Source: Oscillospiraceae bacterium (GTDB taxonomy: Bacteria > Bacillota > Clostridia > Oscillospirales > Acutalibacteraceae). From it: a stretch of 64,000 bases of DNA. Below the pieces are notes generated by a model. The model searched no databases and had not been told where the DNA came from. It saw only the letters and a list, made by a program, of their open reading frames with translations. The stretch covers positions 62,001-126,000 of the forward strand of contig SVOI01000001.1 in NCBI GenBank assembly GCA_015066465.1. The letters run 5' to 3'. The position numbers and the translations under genes are program-made. Below are positions 41,572 through 50,170 of this stretch, piece after piece (within the stretch, counting starts at the first letter, position 1; each line of letters starts with the position of its first letter).

Positions 41572-41666
41572 GCTTCGGGGTTCGCAAAAGGTCATATAAC
41601 ACCAAATTCCCACATCAATCCATGTTTCAGGGGTTCGTAAAATGCCAACTATCATCAAATTTGCAC
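41572..41666. repeat. 95 bp direct repeat, copy 2 (offset 172 bp)
   Basis: gcttcggggttcgcaaaaggtcatataacaccaaattcccacatcaatccatgtttcaggggttcgtaaaatgccaactatcatcaaatttgcac. Confidence 0.9.
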
Positions 41667-41702
41667 ATCAATCTGTTACATATTTAATACGGAGAGTTAA
41701 TA

Positions 41703-42149
41703 ATGGGAATATTTGATAAATTAAAGAATTCAAAACGAGAGATAGATAATAAGATTAATGAAGTTGAGATTCTCTCAAAAAAGAATTGTGAAACAGCTAT
41801 AACTTATGCTAAAAGTTTTGATAAAGAATTTGATTATTCAAAAAACAGTATAGATGATTTAGAAGAGATTTTAGATTATTATTCAAAGGATATGGCTGAA
41901 AGTCAACCAACAGAAAATCAGATATGGAGTATGGCAGTGATATTTGGCTCATATTTGGGAGAAGTGATGTTGAAAAACGGTCTTTCTGAAAAGGGTTATG
42001 TCTGGGGAAAAGACAGTGCTTCGGATATCCCTCTTCTAATTAAAGGTGACGGAAATTATGTTACACCTAATGACAAAGCTTATAAGAGATTAGTTAACGG
42101 AGATGTAGATAGTATTATTTCTTTTTATGACTTTGTGATGAAAGAATAA
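41703..42149 (+). CDS. Hypothetical protein
   Basis: 148 aa; RBS ggaga; MGIFDKLKNSKREIDNKINEVEILSKKNCETAITYAKSFDKEFDYSKNSIDDLEEILDYYSKDM; soluble. Confidence 0.65.
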   Translation: MGIFDKLKNSKREIDNKINEVEILSKKNCETAITYAKSFDKEFDYSKNSIDDLEEILDYYSKDMAESQPTENQIWSMAVIFGSYLGEVMLKNGLSEKGYVWGKDSASDIPLLIKGDGNYVTPNDKAYKRLVNGDVDSIISFYDFVMKE

Positions 42150-42176
42150 TAATTTTAATGCAAAATCAATATTCAG

Positions 42177-42203
42177 AGAGCAGATTTATTCTGCTCTTTT
42201 TTC
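42177..42203 (+). terminator. Intrinsic terminator
   Basis: AGAGCAG-ATTTATT-CTGCTCTTTTTT. Confidence 0.8.
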
Positions 42204-42214
42204 ATTACAGTGTG

Positions 42215-42248
42215 TTGACAGTGTGTGCATAAAGTGTTATAATATGCA
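42215..42248 (+). promoter_or_regulatory. Promoter and dyad operator of TA operon
   Basis: TTGACA (42215-42220), 17 nt, TATAAT (42238-42243); TGCATA...TATGCA dyad 42226-42248 overlapping -10. Confidence 0.75.
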
Positions 42249-42271
42249 TAGAATAAGACGGAGGTGTTTTT

Positions 42272-42544
42272 ATGGAATCAACTAATTTAAATATAAGAAT
42301 TGACAAAGATATTAAAATGCAAGCAGAAAAACTTTTTGAGGCATTGGGAATCAATATGACATCTGCTGTCAATATTTTTTTAAGACAGGCAATCAGAGAA
42401 AACGGTATTCCTTTTGAAGTAAAAATAAATACTCCTAACGAAGTAACTCTTGCGGCTATTCAGGAGGGAAAAGCGATTATAAATGATAAAACCTCAGTAG
42501 GATATAACAATATGGCAGATTTAAGGGCGGCACTTGAATCATGA
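42272..42544 (+). CDS. dinJ: Type II antitoxin, RelB/DinJ family
   Basis: STNLNIRIDKDIKMQAEKLFEALGINMTSAVNIFLRQAIRENGIPFEV. Confidence 0.92.
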   Translation: MESTNLNIRIDKDIKMQAEKLFEALGINMTSAVNIFLRQAIRENGIPFEVKINTPNEVTLAAIQEGKAIINDKTSVGYNNMADLRAALES

Positions 42545-42819
42545 AATACGAGGTAAAATTTACAACCCAATTCAAGAAAGATTTAAAGCTTGCTAAAAAG
42601 CAGGGAAAAGATACAGAAAAACTTTTCGAAGTTATTGAAAAACTTGCTAATGGTGAAGTTCTTGAAGAAAAATATCGAGACCATGATTTAACAGGAAATT
42701 ATAAAGGTTGTCGTGAATGCCACGTTGAATCTGATTGGTTGCTCGTATATGAAGTTGCTGATGATGTACTTGTTTTAATGCTTTATAGGGTAGGAAGTCA
42801 TTCGGAATTATTCAGATAA
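42541..42819 (+). CDS. yafQ: Type II toxin, YafQ/RelE-family mRNA interferase
   Basis: MKYEVKFTTQFKKDLKLAKKQGKD...YRDHDLTGNYKGCRECHVESDWLLVYEV...LYRVGSHSELF; overlaps dinJ by 4 bp. Confidence 0.92.
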   Translation: MKYEVKFTTQFKKDLKLAKKQGKDTEKLFEVIEKLANGEVLEEKYRDHDLTGNYKGCRECHVESDWLLVYEVADDVLVLMLYRVGSHSELFR

Positions 42820-42862
42820 TGTCAATCTATGTTTGAGTGGCGATTTTAAATTTTAATAATAC

Positions 42863-42899
42863 AAAAGGTGGATTGAACACTAATTCAATCCACCTTTTT
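42863..42899. terminator. Bidirectional intrinsic terminator
   Basis: AAAAGGTGGATTGAA-n-TTCAATCCACCTTTTT. Confidence 0.88.
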
Positions 42900-42922
42900 G
42901 CATTATGGGTTGCTTTTTATGA

Positions 42923-44995
42923 TTATTCAGCCTGTTTTGGGGAACTAGATACAAAGATAACATCGCCTGTTAAGCTATCAATTTCTATTCTTTCTATAAC
43001 CGCTTTTGTGTCATAAACTTCTTTTAAACAAATAATTTTGTTTTTCTCTTTATCATAAGATTTGCTGTAAATATATCTTACTCCATCTTCAACTGACTCA
43101 AAATATCCTAAATCATAGTTGTAATTTGGAATATTCTTATTTTCAAGTATCTTGTTTGATACTTCGACAGAAATACCAACATCTGTAAGAAGAATATGCT
43201 CAACCTCAGAATATCGACGGATTTCTTCACTTCTTCCTATTTTATCAAGATACGCTTTTGCATAAGCTTTATTCTGATTCCAGAGGTTTTCATAATCCTT
43301 TTCAGTAGGAAACATTACACGATACTGATATTTTTTAGGGAACATCTCCTCTATTGAAGGTTGATATCTCGAGCCATCTTCTACATAATCGATGTTTAGC
43401 AATTTATAGCCATCTGTTGTTTTTTCAAATGTCATTACTGCAGGAACTCTACCGCCACTCTTTTCTACAAAATATCCATTTTCAAAACCAAAGTGACTAT
43501 AATCTGTTAAAACATATACCTTGCATTTATTGTCAATAAATTCCGTTCCATAAATAATATGACCCTCTGCTGCACATTCTGTGCCAAAATCATAATACTT
43601 AATTTTATTATCATCAAGTATCGCTTTGGCTACAGCTTTTTCAATGTTTTCTCTTTCTTGAGTAGTGGATATTTCATTTAATTCGAATTCAACCCAGGTT
43701 TTATATTCTTCGGTGCTACCATTAACAGAAAACGGTACAACCAATCTATAGGTTCCTGTTTCAGATATATCGTTATACTCTGCCTTATATACCTCTTGTT
43801 TAACTTCATCAGGCTTTAAAAGATATCCTATTAAATGAAAAACTACTTCCTGCGTTGCTGTATCTACCCATTTATTTCCATCTTTATATTCAATATAAAA
43901 CATTTCGCCATAGGTGATTTCAACTTCAGTCTCGTTATGCCATTCTACATTGAATGTTAAATAATCTTCGGTTTTTTCAATTGAATTCAAAGTAATATAG
44001 ACACCATCAAAATCAGTAAAAACAGCATCATTGCGTTCTATTACATTTTTATGAGTTAACGGATTTGTAAGAAAACAAACTGCAACTACAACACTTAATA
44101 TTACAGCAACAAGAATAACCCAGAATGCAGGTTTTTTATAATTCAAAACAGATTTTACTCTGTTTTTCACATTTGCTTCACCAAACGCAACAGGACAAGC
44201 AGAAATTAATCTTCTGTTTACGCTACAACTAAGAAGAGCTTCTGAATAGTCTGCTCGTTGTTCTGCATTTAATTCCTTTACAACTTTTTCATCACAAGCA
44301 AGTTCAATATCACGACAAAGAAGAACATAACCAATCCAGACTAAAGGATTGAACCAATGAAAAGTGAGAATTAAGAACCCAAGTGGTTTCCATAAATGGT
44401 CTTTTCTCTTGATATGTGCTGTTTCGTGAGAAATAACGTGTTCTATATCTTCTGGTTTCATATTGAAAGGTATATAAATTTTAGGTTTTATAATCCCAAG
44501 CACAAATGGGGATACTACTGCTTCGCTCTGATAAATATTATCACGGAGTAAAACGGCTGTTCTGATTTTCTTTTTTAATTTTACGTAACTTACAATAGTG
44601 TAAATTAAAAGTAAAACAATACCAACAAGCCAGGTGCCTGCTAAATATGGCACAATAAATTTAAAAACGTTAAGCTCTTTTTCAGGCTCTGGGGTTATGG
44701 TAGCGCTATTTATAACAGGGTTAAAAACGCTATCTATAATTGGTACGCCCGAATCTATAACAGCAGGGTTTAAAGCTATTTCTGGATTTATTGTCTGAGA
44801 GCTTGGAATAAGGCTTAATGCGCTTTCAAATAAAAATGGACAAATAAGTCTTACTGCGACAAATCCCCAAAGTAAAACATTAACCCACTTAGGAGCTTTT
44901 TTAAGTAGTAATCTTAATAAGAGAACGGCTAAAATAACCCACACTGCAGATATACTCATATTGACTACAGTTATGAAGAGTTCAGTCATATTCAT
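42923..44995 (-). CDS. M56-family BlaR1/MecR1-like sensor metallopeptidase lacking a recognisable penicillin-binding domain
   Basis: HVISHETAHIKRKDHLWKPLGFLILTFHWFNPLVW (HExxH), N-terminal TMs; about 370 aa extracytoplasmic region after VILVAVILSVVVAVCFLTNPL without recognised SxxK/SxN/KTG block. Confidence 0.85.
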   Translation of the reverse strand: MNMTELFITVVNMSISAVWVILAVLLLRLLLKKAPKWVNVLLWGFVAVRLICPFLFESALSLIPSSQTINPEIALNPAVIDSGVPIIDSVFNPVINSATITPEPEKELNVFKFIVPYLAGTWLVGIVLLLIYTIVSYVKLKKKIRTAVLLRDNIYQSEAVVSPFVLGIIKPKIYIPFNMKPEDIEHVISHETAHIKRKDHLWKPLGFLILTFHWFNPLVWIGYVLLCRDIELACDEKVVKELNAEQRADYSEALLSCSVNRRLISACPVAFGEANVKNRVKSVLNYKKPAFWVILVAVILSVVVAVCFLTNPLTHKNVIERNDAVFTDFDGVYITLNSIEKTEDYLTFNVEWHNETEVEITYGEMFYIEYKDGNKWVDTATQEVVFHLIGYLLKPDEVKQEVYKAEYNDISETGTYRLVVPFSVNGSTEEYKTWVEFELNEISTTQERENIEKAVAKAILDDNKIKYYDFGTECAAEGHIIYGTEFIDNKCKVYVLTDYSHFGFENGYFVEKSGGRVPAVMTFEKTTDGYKLLNIDYVEDGSRYQPSIEEMFPKKYQYRVMFPTEKDYENLWNQNKAYAKAYLDKIGRSEEIRRYSEVEHILLTDVGISVEVSNKILENKNIPNYNYDLGYFESVEDGVRYIYSKSYDKEKNKIICLKEVYDTKAVIERIEIDSLTGDVIFVSSSPKQAE

Positions 44996-45357
44996 TCTCC
45001 CTTTCTGTATTTATCAATCATTTTCTGTACTTCGTCGATTTCTTTATCTGAAATTTTTTGGTGTTTTGTAAATGCCGCAATAAATGCAGGCAGAGAACCT
45101 TCAAATGTCTTTTCAACCATTTCGTTAATTTCTGATGCCTGAACTTCATCTTTTGAAACTAAAGAAGAAACAATTGTGTTTTCATTTTTTAGAACACCTC
45201 TTTCAGACAGACGTTTGATAACGGTGTATGTAGTGGTCGGCTTCCAACCCAATTGCTCTTTACAAAGATTAACAAGTTCACTGCTTTTTATTGGTTCGTG
45301 TTGCCACAAAATCAAGCAAAAACGATATTCACTTTCAAATACTTTTGGTGTTTCCAT
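44992..45357 (-). CDS. BlaI/MecI/CopY-family transcriptional repressor
   Basis: ESEYRFCLILWQHEPIKSSELVNLCKEQLGWKPTTTYTVIKRLSERGVL; overlaps the sensor by 4 bp. Confidence 0.93.
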   Translation of the reverse strand: METPKVFESEYRFCLILWQHEPIKSSELVNLCKEQLGWKPTTTYTVIKRLSERGVLKNENTIVSSLVSKDEVQASEINEMVEKTFEGSLPAFIAAFTKHQKISDKEIDEVQKMIDKYRKGE

Positions 45358-45373
45358 ACTGATTGCTCCTTTT

Positions 45374-45415
45374 CTCTAATGTATTAGAGTTCACTTGTAC
45401 TCTAACATATTAGAG
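45374..45415 (-). promoter_or_regulatory. Tandem BlaI-type operators
   Basis: CTCTAATGTATTAGAG (45374-45389) and CTCTAACATATTAGAG (45400-45415), 26 bp offset; TTGACA (-35, minus strand) at 45427-45422. Confidence 0.8.
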
Positions 45416-45458
45416 TTTGAATGTCAATATGTTTTAAAAGAAAGGAAGAAAAAATTAC

Positions 45459-45487
45459 TTACATTAATTAAAAAAATATGATATAAT
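45459..45487 (+). promoter_or_regulatory. carD: carD promoter
   Basis: TTACAT (45459-45464), 17 nt, TATAAT (45482-45487). Confidence 0.65.
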
Positions 45488-45495
45488 AAAAAAAC

Positions 45496-45552
45496 AACGA
45501 GTAGTGCAATAAGCGACGTAAGTCCGGTTGCCTGCTCGTTCTATTTTTTATC
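45496..45552 (+). ncRNA. Structured 5' leader of carD (hairpin with GNRA-capped apical stem and U-tract)
   Basis: 5'-AACGAGUAG(U)GCAA / UUGCCUGCUCGUU-3', 13 bp with one bulge (45496-45509 / 45528-45540); apical GAC-GUAA-GUC (45515-45524); followed by CUAUUUUUUAUC. Confidence 0.6.
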
Positions 45553-45566
45553 AGGATGGTTTTGTT

Positions 45567-46070
45567 ATGTATAAAAAAGGTGATTATATTGTTTATGGTA
45601 ATGCTGGTGTTTACAAAGTAGAAGATATTACTACCTTAAAGGGTATCAGTTATGCGGAGAAAAACAAAGAATATTATGTTCTGAAGCCAGCATTTTCATC
45701 GGGTGTTGTATATTATCCATTGGATTCAGATAAGGTTTTTACAAGACCTGTTATTTCTAAAGAAGAAGCAGAAAAAATAATTGCCTTAATTCCAGAAATA
45801 AAGGTTGAAGCAAAGAACTTTGATAACTCTAATGACCTTACAGAATATTATAAATCAATTATTTCAAATCATAATTGTAAAGATTTAGTAGAGCTTCTTA
45901 TGATAATTTATAAAAAAAGAGAGATTGCCACGGAGCAAAAAAGGAAGCTCTGTCAGGTTGATGAAGTGTATCAGAGGCAAGCAGAAAATCAGTTGTATTC
46001 AGAATTTGCAGTAGCCCTTAATATAGATATAAGCGAAGTTGAAGCGTATATTCAAGAAAAAATTAAGTAA
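45567..46070 (+). CDS. carD: CarD-like transcriptional regulator
   Basis: MYKKGDYIVYGNAGVYKVEDITTLKGISYAEKNKEYYVLKPAFSSGVVYYPLDSDKVFTRPVISKEEAEKII. Confidence 0.9.
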   Translation: MYKKGDYIVYGNAGVYKVEDITTLKGISYAEKNKEYYVLKPAFSSGVVYYPLDSDKVFTRPVISKEEAEKIIALIPEIKVEAKNFDNSNDLTEYYKSIISNHNCKDLVELLMIIYKKREIATEQKRKLCQVDEVYQRQAENQLYSEFAVALNIDISEVEAYIQEKIK

Positions 46071-46151
46071 AAATTATTAAAAAGTACTTAAAATAGGTCA
46101 CATAATGTGTTATTATAGGGAAGTAAAATATAAATTAAAAGGATTTTAACT

Positions 46152-47429
46152 ATGGATAGTACAATTTTGATTTTATTTGTTCTTTTTGGTATAATTATTG
46201 TTTTTCTCGGTGTATGTGTTGCATTACTCATTTCTTTAAAGAAAAACAGAAACGATAGTGCAATTTTTGACGAGCTTCGCTATAATCGTGAAGAAATGTC
46301 AAAAGCAAGTCGAATGTCACGTGAAGATGTAATAAACGGACTTGAAAAGGTTGATACAAGACTTAACGCTTTAAGAGAAGAAAACTATAAAAGTCGTATT
46401 GATATGACTGAAAAAATTACAGAGAATCTTAACGTTATAAGGCAGAATAATATTGAGCAGAATGACAGACAAACACGTTTTATAGTTGAGTCTGTTGCAA
46501 AGCTTCAGGAGAGTAACGAAAAGAAGCTCGAAGAAATGAGAGTTACAGTTGACGAAAAATTGACTTCTACTCTTACTACAAGACTTAATTCTTCTTTTAA
46601 AACCGTTTCTGAACAGCTTGAAAACGTTTATAAATCTTTAGGTGAAATGAAAGAGCTTTCACAAGGTGTTACAAATAACGTTACGTCTTTAAACCGAGTG
46701 CTTACAAACGTTAAAGCACGTGGTACCTGGGCTGAGGTTCAGTTAGAGTCTTTGTTAGACCAGACTATTCCAGGAATGTACGTAAAAAACTACTCACCAA
46801 AAACTAATGGTGAACGTGTAGAATTTGCAGTTAAAATTCCAAGTGGTGAAAGCAAAGACGAAATTATTTATTTGCCAATAGACTCAAAATTTCCTATGGA
46901 AGACTACGTGAGACTTTGTGATGCTACCGACTCTTGTGATGCTGAGCTTATAAGAGTAGCACGAAAAGCACTTGAAGACAGAGTTTTAGCTGAAGCAAAG
47001 GACGTTAAAAAATACATAGAGCCACCAAAAACTACACCATTTGCAATTCTTTACCTTGCAACAGAAGGTCTTTACGCCGAAATAGTTTCTTCCAAAAACG
47101 GTATTGTTGAAAAAATGCAACAAGAGAATATTATGATTGCAGGACCTACAACAATAACCGCACTTCTCAATTCATTTGCTATGGGCTTTAAGGCTATTGC
47201 AATTAATGAAAAAGCTGACGAAGTAAGAACTCTTTTATCGGTTGCAAAATCACAGTATAACACGTTTGGTACCGTGCTTGAAAAAGCAAAGAAAAAGATT
47301 GACGAAGCTGGTAAAACGCTTGATGAAGCACAAAAGCGTAACGATATTATTCAGAAAAAGCTCAAGGGTGTCGAGGTAATTGACGGCACCGAAGCAGATG
47401 AAATATTAGGATTTCAGTTAGAAGAATAA
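46152..47429 (+). CDS. rmuC: DNA recombination protein RmuC
   Basis: RGTWAEVQLESLLDQTIPGMYVKNY...LPIDSKFPMEDYVRL...TPFAILYLATEGLYAEI. Confidence 0.94.
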   Translation: MDSTILILFVLFGIIIVFLGVCVALLISLKKNRNDSAIFDELRYNREEMSKASRMSREDVINGLEKVDTRLNALREENYKSRIDMTEKITENLNVIRQNNIEQNDRQTRFIVESVAKLQESNEKKLEEMRVTVDEKLTSTLTTRLNSSFKTVSEQLENVYKSLGEMKELSQGVTNNVTSLNRVLTNVKARGTWAEVQLESLLDQTIPGMYVKNYSPKTNGERVEFAVKIPSGESKDEIIYLPIDSKFPMEDYVRLCDATDSCDAELIRVARKALEDRVLAEAKDVKKYIEPPKTTPFAILYLATEGLYAEIVSSKNGIVEKMQQENIMIAGPTTITALLNSFAMGFKAIAINEKADEVRTLLSVAKSQYNTFGTVLEKAKKKIDEAGKTLDEAQKRNDIIQKKLKGVEVIDGTEADEILGFQLEE

Positions 47430-47432
47430 ATT

Positions 47433-47473
47433 AACGGGTTGGTTGAATTTTTTAAAATTTCAACCAACCCGAT
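47433..47473. terminator. Bidirectional terminator hairpin
   Basis: CGGGTTGGTTGAA-n-TTCAACCAACCCG. Confidence 0.85.
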
Positions 47474-47477
47474 TTGT

Positions 47478-48347
47478 TTATTTAAACGCTTCTCTTAAAA
47501 ATTCAACTGAATTTTTTGCATCAAGGTCAATTTCTTCCATTGATTTGCCTTTTGACATATCACGCCAGATAGAAATATCTTTACCCACTTGACCACCCAT
47601 AAGTACAAATGGCTCCATAACAACATATTCGTCATAACCGATTTCTTTTAAGGTTCTGCCTATTTCATACCAATCAATTCGGCTGTTTTTATTAGGGCAA
47701 CGTCTGTTAGGTTCGCCCACGTGGAATGCACCAAGAGTGCCTTTTGTAAGGCGTATTGCATCAACCAAAGAATCTTCTTCAATATTCATGTGGAATGTGT
47801 CGAGCATAGATTTAACGTTTGGCTTGTCAACCGCCTTAACGTAGTCAACGTCTTCATAAGCTTCGTTAATCATATAGCCTTCAAATCTGTTTAAAGACTC
47901 CATACAAAGTGTAATGCCGTGGTTTGAGGCAATATCTGCAAGTCTTCTCATATTTTTAATGCTTCTTTCGGTGTCTGCCGCTTTGTCAAATCCACCTTTA
48001 AAATCAACTGGCCAGTAAGAATAAAGCGCACCGCCAATGCGGTCAATTCCTGCGATTTCCATTTTTCTGAAAATATCGCTATAAAATTTTAAAGCGTTTT
48101 CTACAACTGAATTATCTGGTGAAGCAAGATTGTGTTCAGGTCTTGGACCATAACCACCAGAAAGCAACATTCCGTTAGCATCTGCAACGTTTTTGAGTTC
48201 TTTAAAATAATCGTCATTTTCTAAATGAAATGCTCCACAAGCAACCTCTAAAACGTCAAAACCTAATTTCTTTGTTTTTTCAATATATGGAACGAAGTTT
48301 CCACCCCATTCCTTTTCCCAATAAGCATAATAAATACCAAATTTCAT
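47478..48347 (-). CDS. Sugar isomerase/epimerase (ketose 3-epimerase-like TIM barrel)
   Basis: MKFGIYYAYWEKEWGG...LCMESLNRFEGYMINEAYEDVDYVKAVDKPNVKSMLDTFHMNIEEDSL...GAFHVGEPNRRCP. Confidence 0.87.
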   Translation of the reverse strand: MKFGIYYAYWEKEWGGNFVPYIEKTKKLGFDVLEVACGAFHLENDDYFKELKNVADANGMLLSGGYGPRPEHNLASPDNSVVENALKFYSDIFRKMEIAGIDRIGGALYSYWPVDFKGGFDKAADTERSIKNMRRLADIASNHGITLCMESLNRFEGYMINEAYEDVDYVKAVDKPNVKSMLDTFHMNIEEDSLVDAIRLTKGTLGAFHVGEPNRRCPNKNSRIDWYEIGRTLKEIGYDEYVVMEPFVLMGGQVGKDISIWRDMSKGKSMEEIDLDAKNSVEFLREAFK

Positions 48348-48361
48348 ATTTTTTACTCCTT

Positions 48362-49198
48362 TTAATATTCTGGAATAGCTTCCTTTTTAGAAACAACAAA
48401 AGCACTTATTTCAGTGGCTTTTTTTAGACTTTTCTCGATATCATTTGTTTTGAAATGCTCACAAATAAAAGTAGCACCAAAGCTGTCACCAGCGCCAACA
48501 GTAGATTTGACTTCTACCTTTGGGGCGCTTTCGGTGTACGCCTTTTTATTTTTGCAGTCATACACAGTTGCACCTTTTTCGCCTTGTGTTAGTAAAATGA
48601 ATTCTAAATTACCGTACTTTTCAGCGATATGTTCTAATTCATTTAAACCACACGCTTTTGTTACAAAATGCATTTCTTCATCACTTATTTTTAAAATATT
48701 TGCATTGCTTAGTGCAAATAAAATTGTTTCATCAGAAAAGAACGGCGGTCTTATATTTATATCGCAATAAATCTTTTTTATATTGCCATTTTTTAGAATT
48801 GATTTTACAGTTTCAAGATTTTCTCTACTTCTTAAAGCAAGAGTTCCAAAACAGAAAACGTCAAATTCAAAATTTTTAATATTGTCTGGTGTTTTTATGT
48901 AGTCATAAGCAACGTCAGTTAAAACGTTGTATGATGGCACACCACTTTTATTGAGTGTAACAATACATTTACCCGTTTCTTTTTCTTGGTTTACCAAAAC
49001 AAAATCTGTTTTAACGTTAAAGCTTTTAACTTCTTCTAAAGCACATTTACCTAAATCATCGTTGCCGACAGAAGAAAGCATAAAGCTTTCAGCACCTTGC
49101 TTACTACAATGCGCCGCAAGATTTAAAGGTGCACCACCAATGAATTTTTCTGTCTCGTAAACATCCCAGATAATTTCACCAAATGAAAGTATTTTCAT
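48362..49198 (-). CDS. PfkB-family carbohydrate kinase (fructokinase-like)
   Basis: GEIIWDVYETEKFIGGAPLNLAAHCSKQG...VKSTVGAGDSFGATFI. Confidence 0.9.
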   Translation of the reverse strand: MKILSFGEIIWDVYETEKFIGGAPLNLAAHCSKQGAESFMLSSVGNDDLGKCALEEVKSFNVKTDFVLVNQEKETGKCIVTLNKSGVPSYNVLTDVAYDYIKTPDNIKNFEFDVFCFGTLALRSRENLETVKSILKNGNIKKIYCDINIRPPFFSDETILFALSNANILKISDEEMHFVTKACGLNELEHIAEKYGNLEFILLTQGEKGATVYDCKNKKAYTESAPKVEVKSTVGAGDSFGATFICEHFKTNDIEKSLKKATEISAFVVSKKEAIPEY

Positions 49199-49207
49199 AA
49201 ATAAAAC

Positions 49208-50062
49208 CTACTTTTCAAGTATTTCTGAAAGAACGGCAAAATCTTCCATTGTCATTTTTTCTGCTCTTACAGTAGCAGAGAGTCCCGCTTTTTCTAAAGC
49301 TTCTTTTACGTCTGCTTTAGGAATAGAAAGCCCTGCACTAATGGAGTTTTCGGCAGTTTTCCTTCTTTGAGAAAATGCCGCTTTTACTACTTTAAAGAAA
49401 AATTCTTCATTTTTAACCTCAACGGGTGGTTTATCTCTTAAAGTTAATTTAATTACGCTACTGTCAACCTTTGGTGGTGGTAAAAACGAGTCTTTAGGAA
49501 CGAAAAAGAGAATTTCACTTTCTGCATAATAATTTACCGCAACAGTAACTGCACCACCGTCACGAGAACCTACCTCTGCGCAAAGTCTATCTGCAGCTTC
49601 CTTTTGTACCATAACAGTAATAGACTCAATAGGTAATTTACTTTCTAAAAACATCATTATAATAGGTGAAGTAATGTAATAGGGGAGATTAGCACAAACG
49701 GCAATTTTCATACCCTTGCATTTTTCTTCGATTATACTTTTTAAATCAGCCTTCATAATATCCTGATTTATAATTTCAACGTTATGGAATTCTTTTAAGG
49801 TTTCATCTAAAACCGGTAAAAGCCTTTCGTCTAATTCAAAGCTTAAAACCTTGCCAGCCACTTTTGCAAGCTCTGCTGTAAGAACGCCAACACCAGGGCC
49901 AACTTCAATTACACAGGTGTTTTCGTCCAAATCTGCATATTCAGCCATTGAAGGACAAACTTCTGGGTCAACAAGAAAGTTCTGCCCTAAGCCTTTATTG
50001 AATGTTACGCCGTGTTTTGCCATTACAGAACGAATAACATTTATATCTGAAAGATTTTTCAT
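49208..50062 (-). CDS. rsmA: 16S rRNA (adenine1518-N6/adenine1519-N6)-dimethyltransferase
   Basis: NKGLGQNFLVDPEV...VIEVGPGVGVLTAELA...ANLPYYITSPIIM. Confidence 0.96.
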   Translation of the reverse strand: MKNLSDINVIRSVMAKHGVTFNKGLGQNFLVDPEVCPSMAEYADLDENTCVIEVGPGVGVLTAELAKVAGKVLSFELDERLLPVLDETLKEFHNVEIINQDIMKADLKSIIEEKCKGMKIAVCANLPYYITSPIIMMFLESKLPIESITVMVQKEAADRLCAEVGSRDGGAVTVAVNYYAESEILFFVPKDSFLPPPKVDSSVIKLTLRDKPPVEVKNEEFFFKVVKAAFSQRRKTAENSISAGLSIPKADVKEALEKAGLSATVRAEKMTMEDFAVLSEILEK

Positions 50063-50170
50063 AAATTACCTCAATTGCTATTGTCTTTTTTCTTGAAATG
50101 TAATAAGATAAAAGTATCTTTGATAATTATATATATTAAATTATGTAATGTCAATAAAGGAGTATTTTTT

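Noticed and set aside
41400-41666. CRISPR array
   Set aside because: Only two 95 bp copies with one spacer-like gap, unlike 23-50 bp repeats with uniform spacers; no cas genes.
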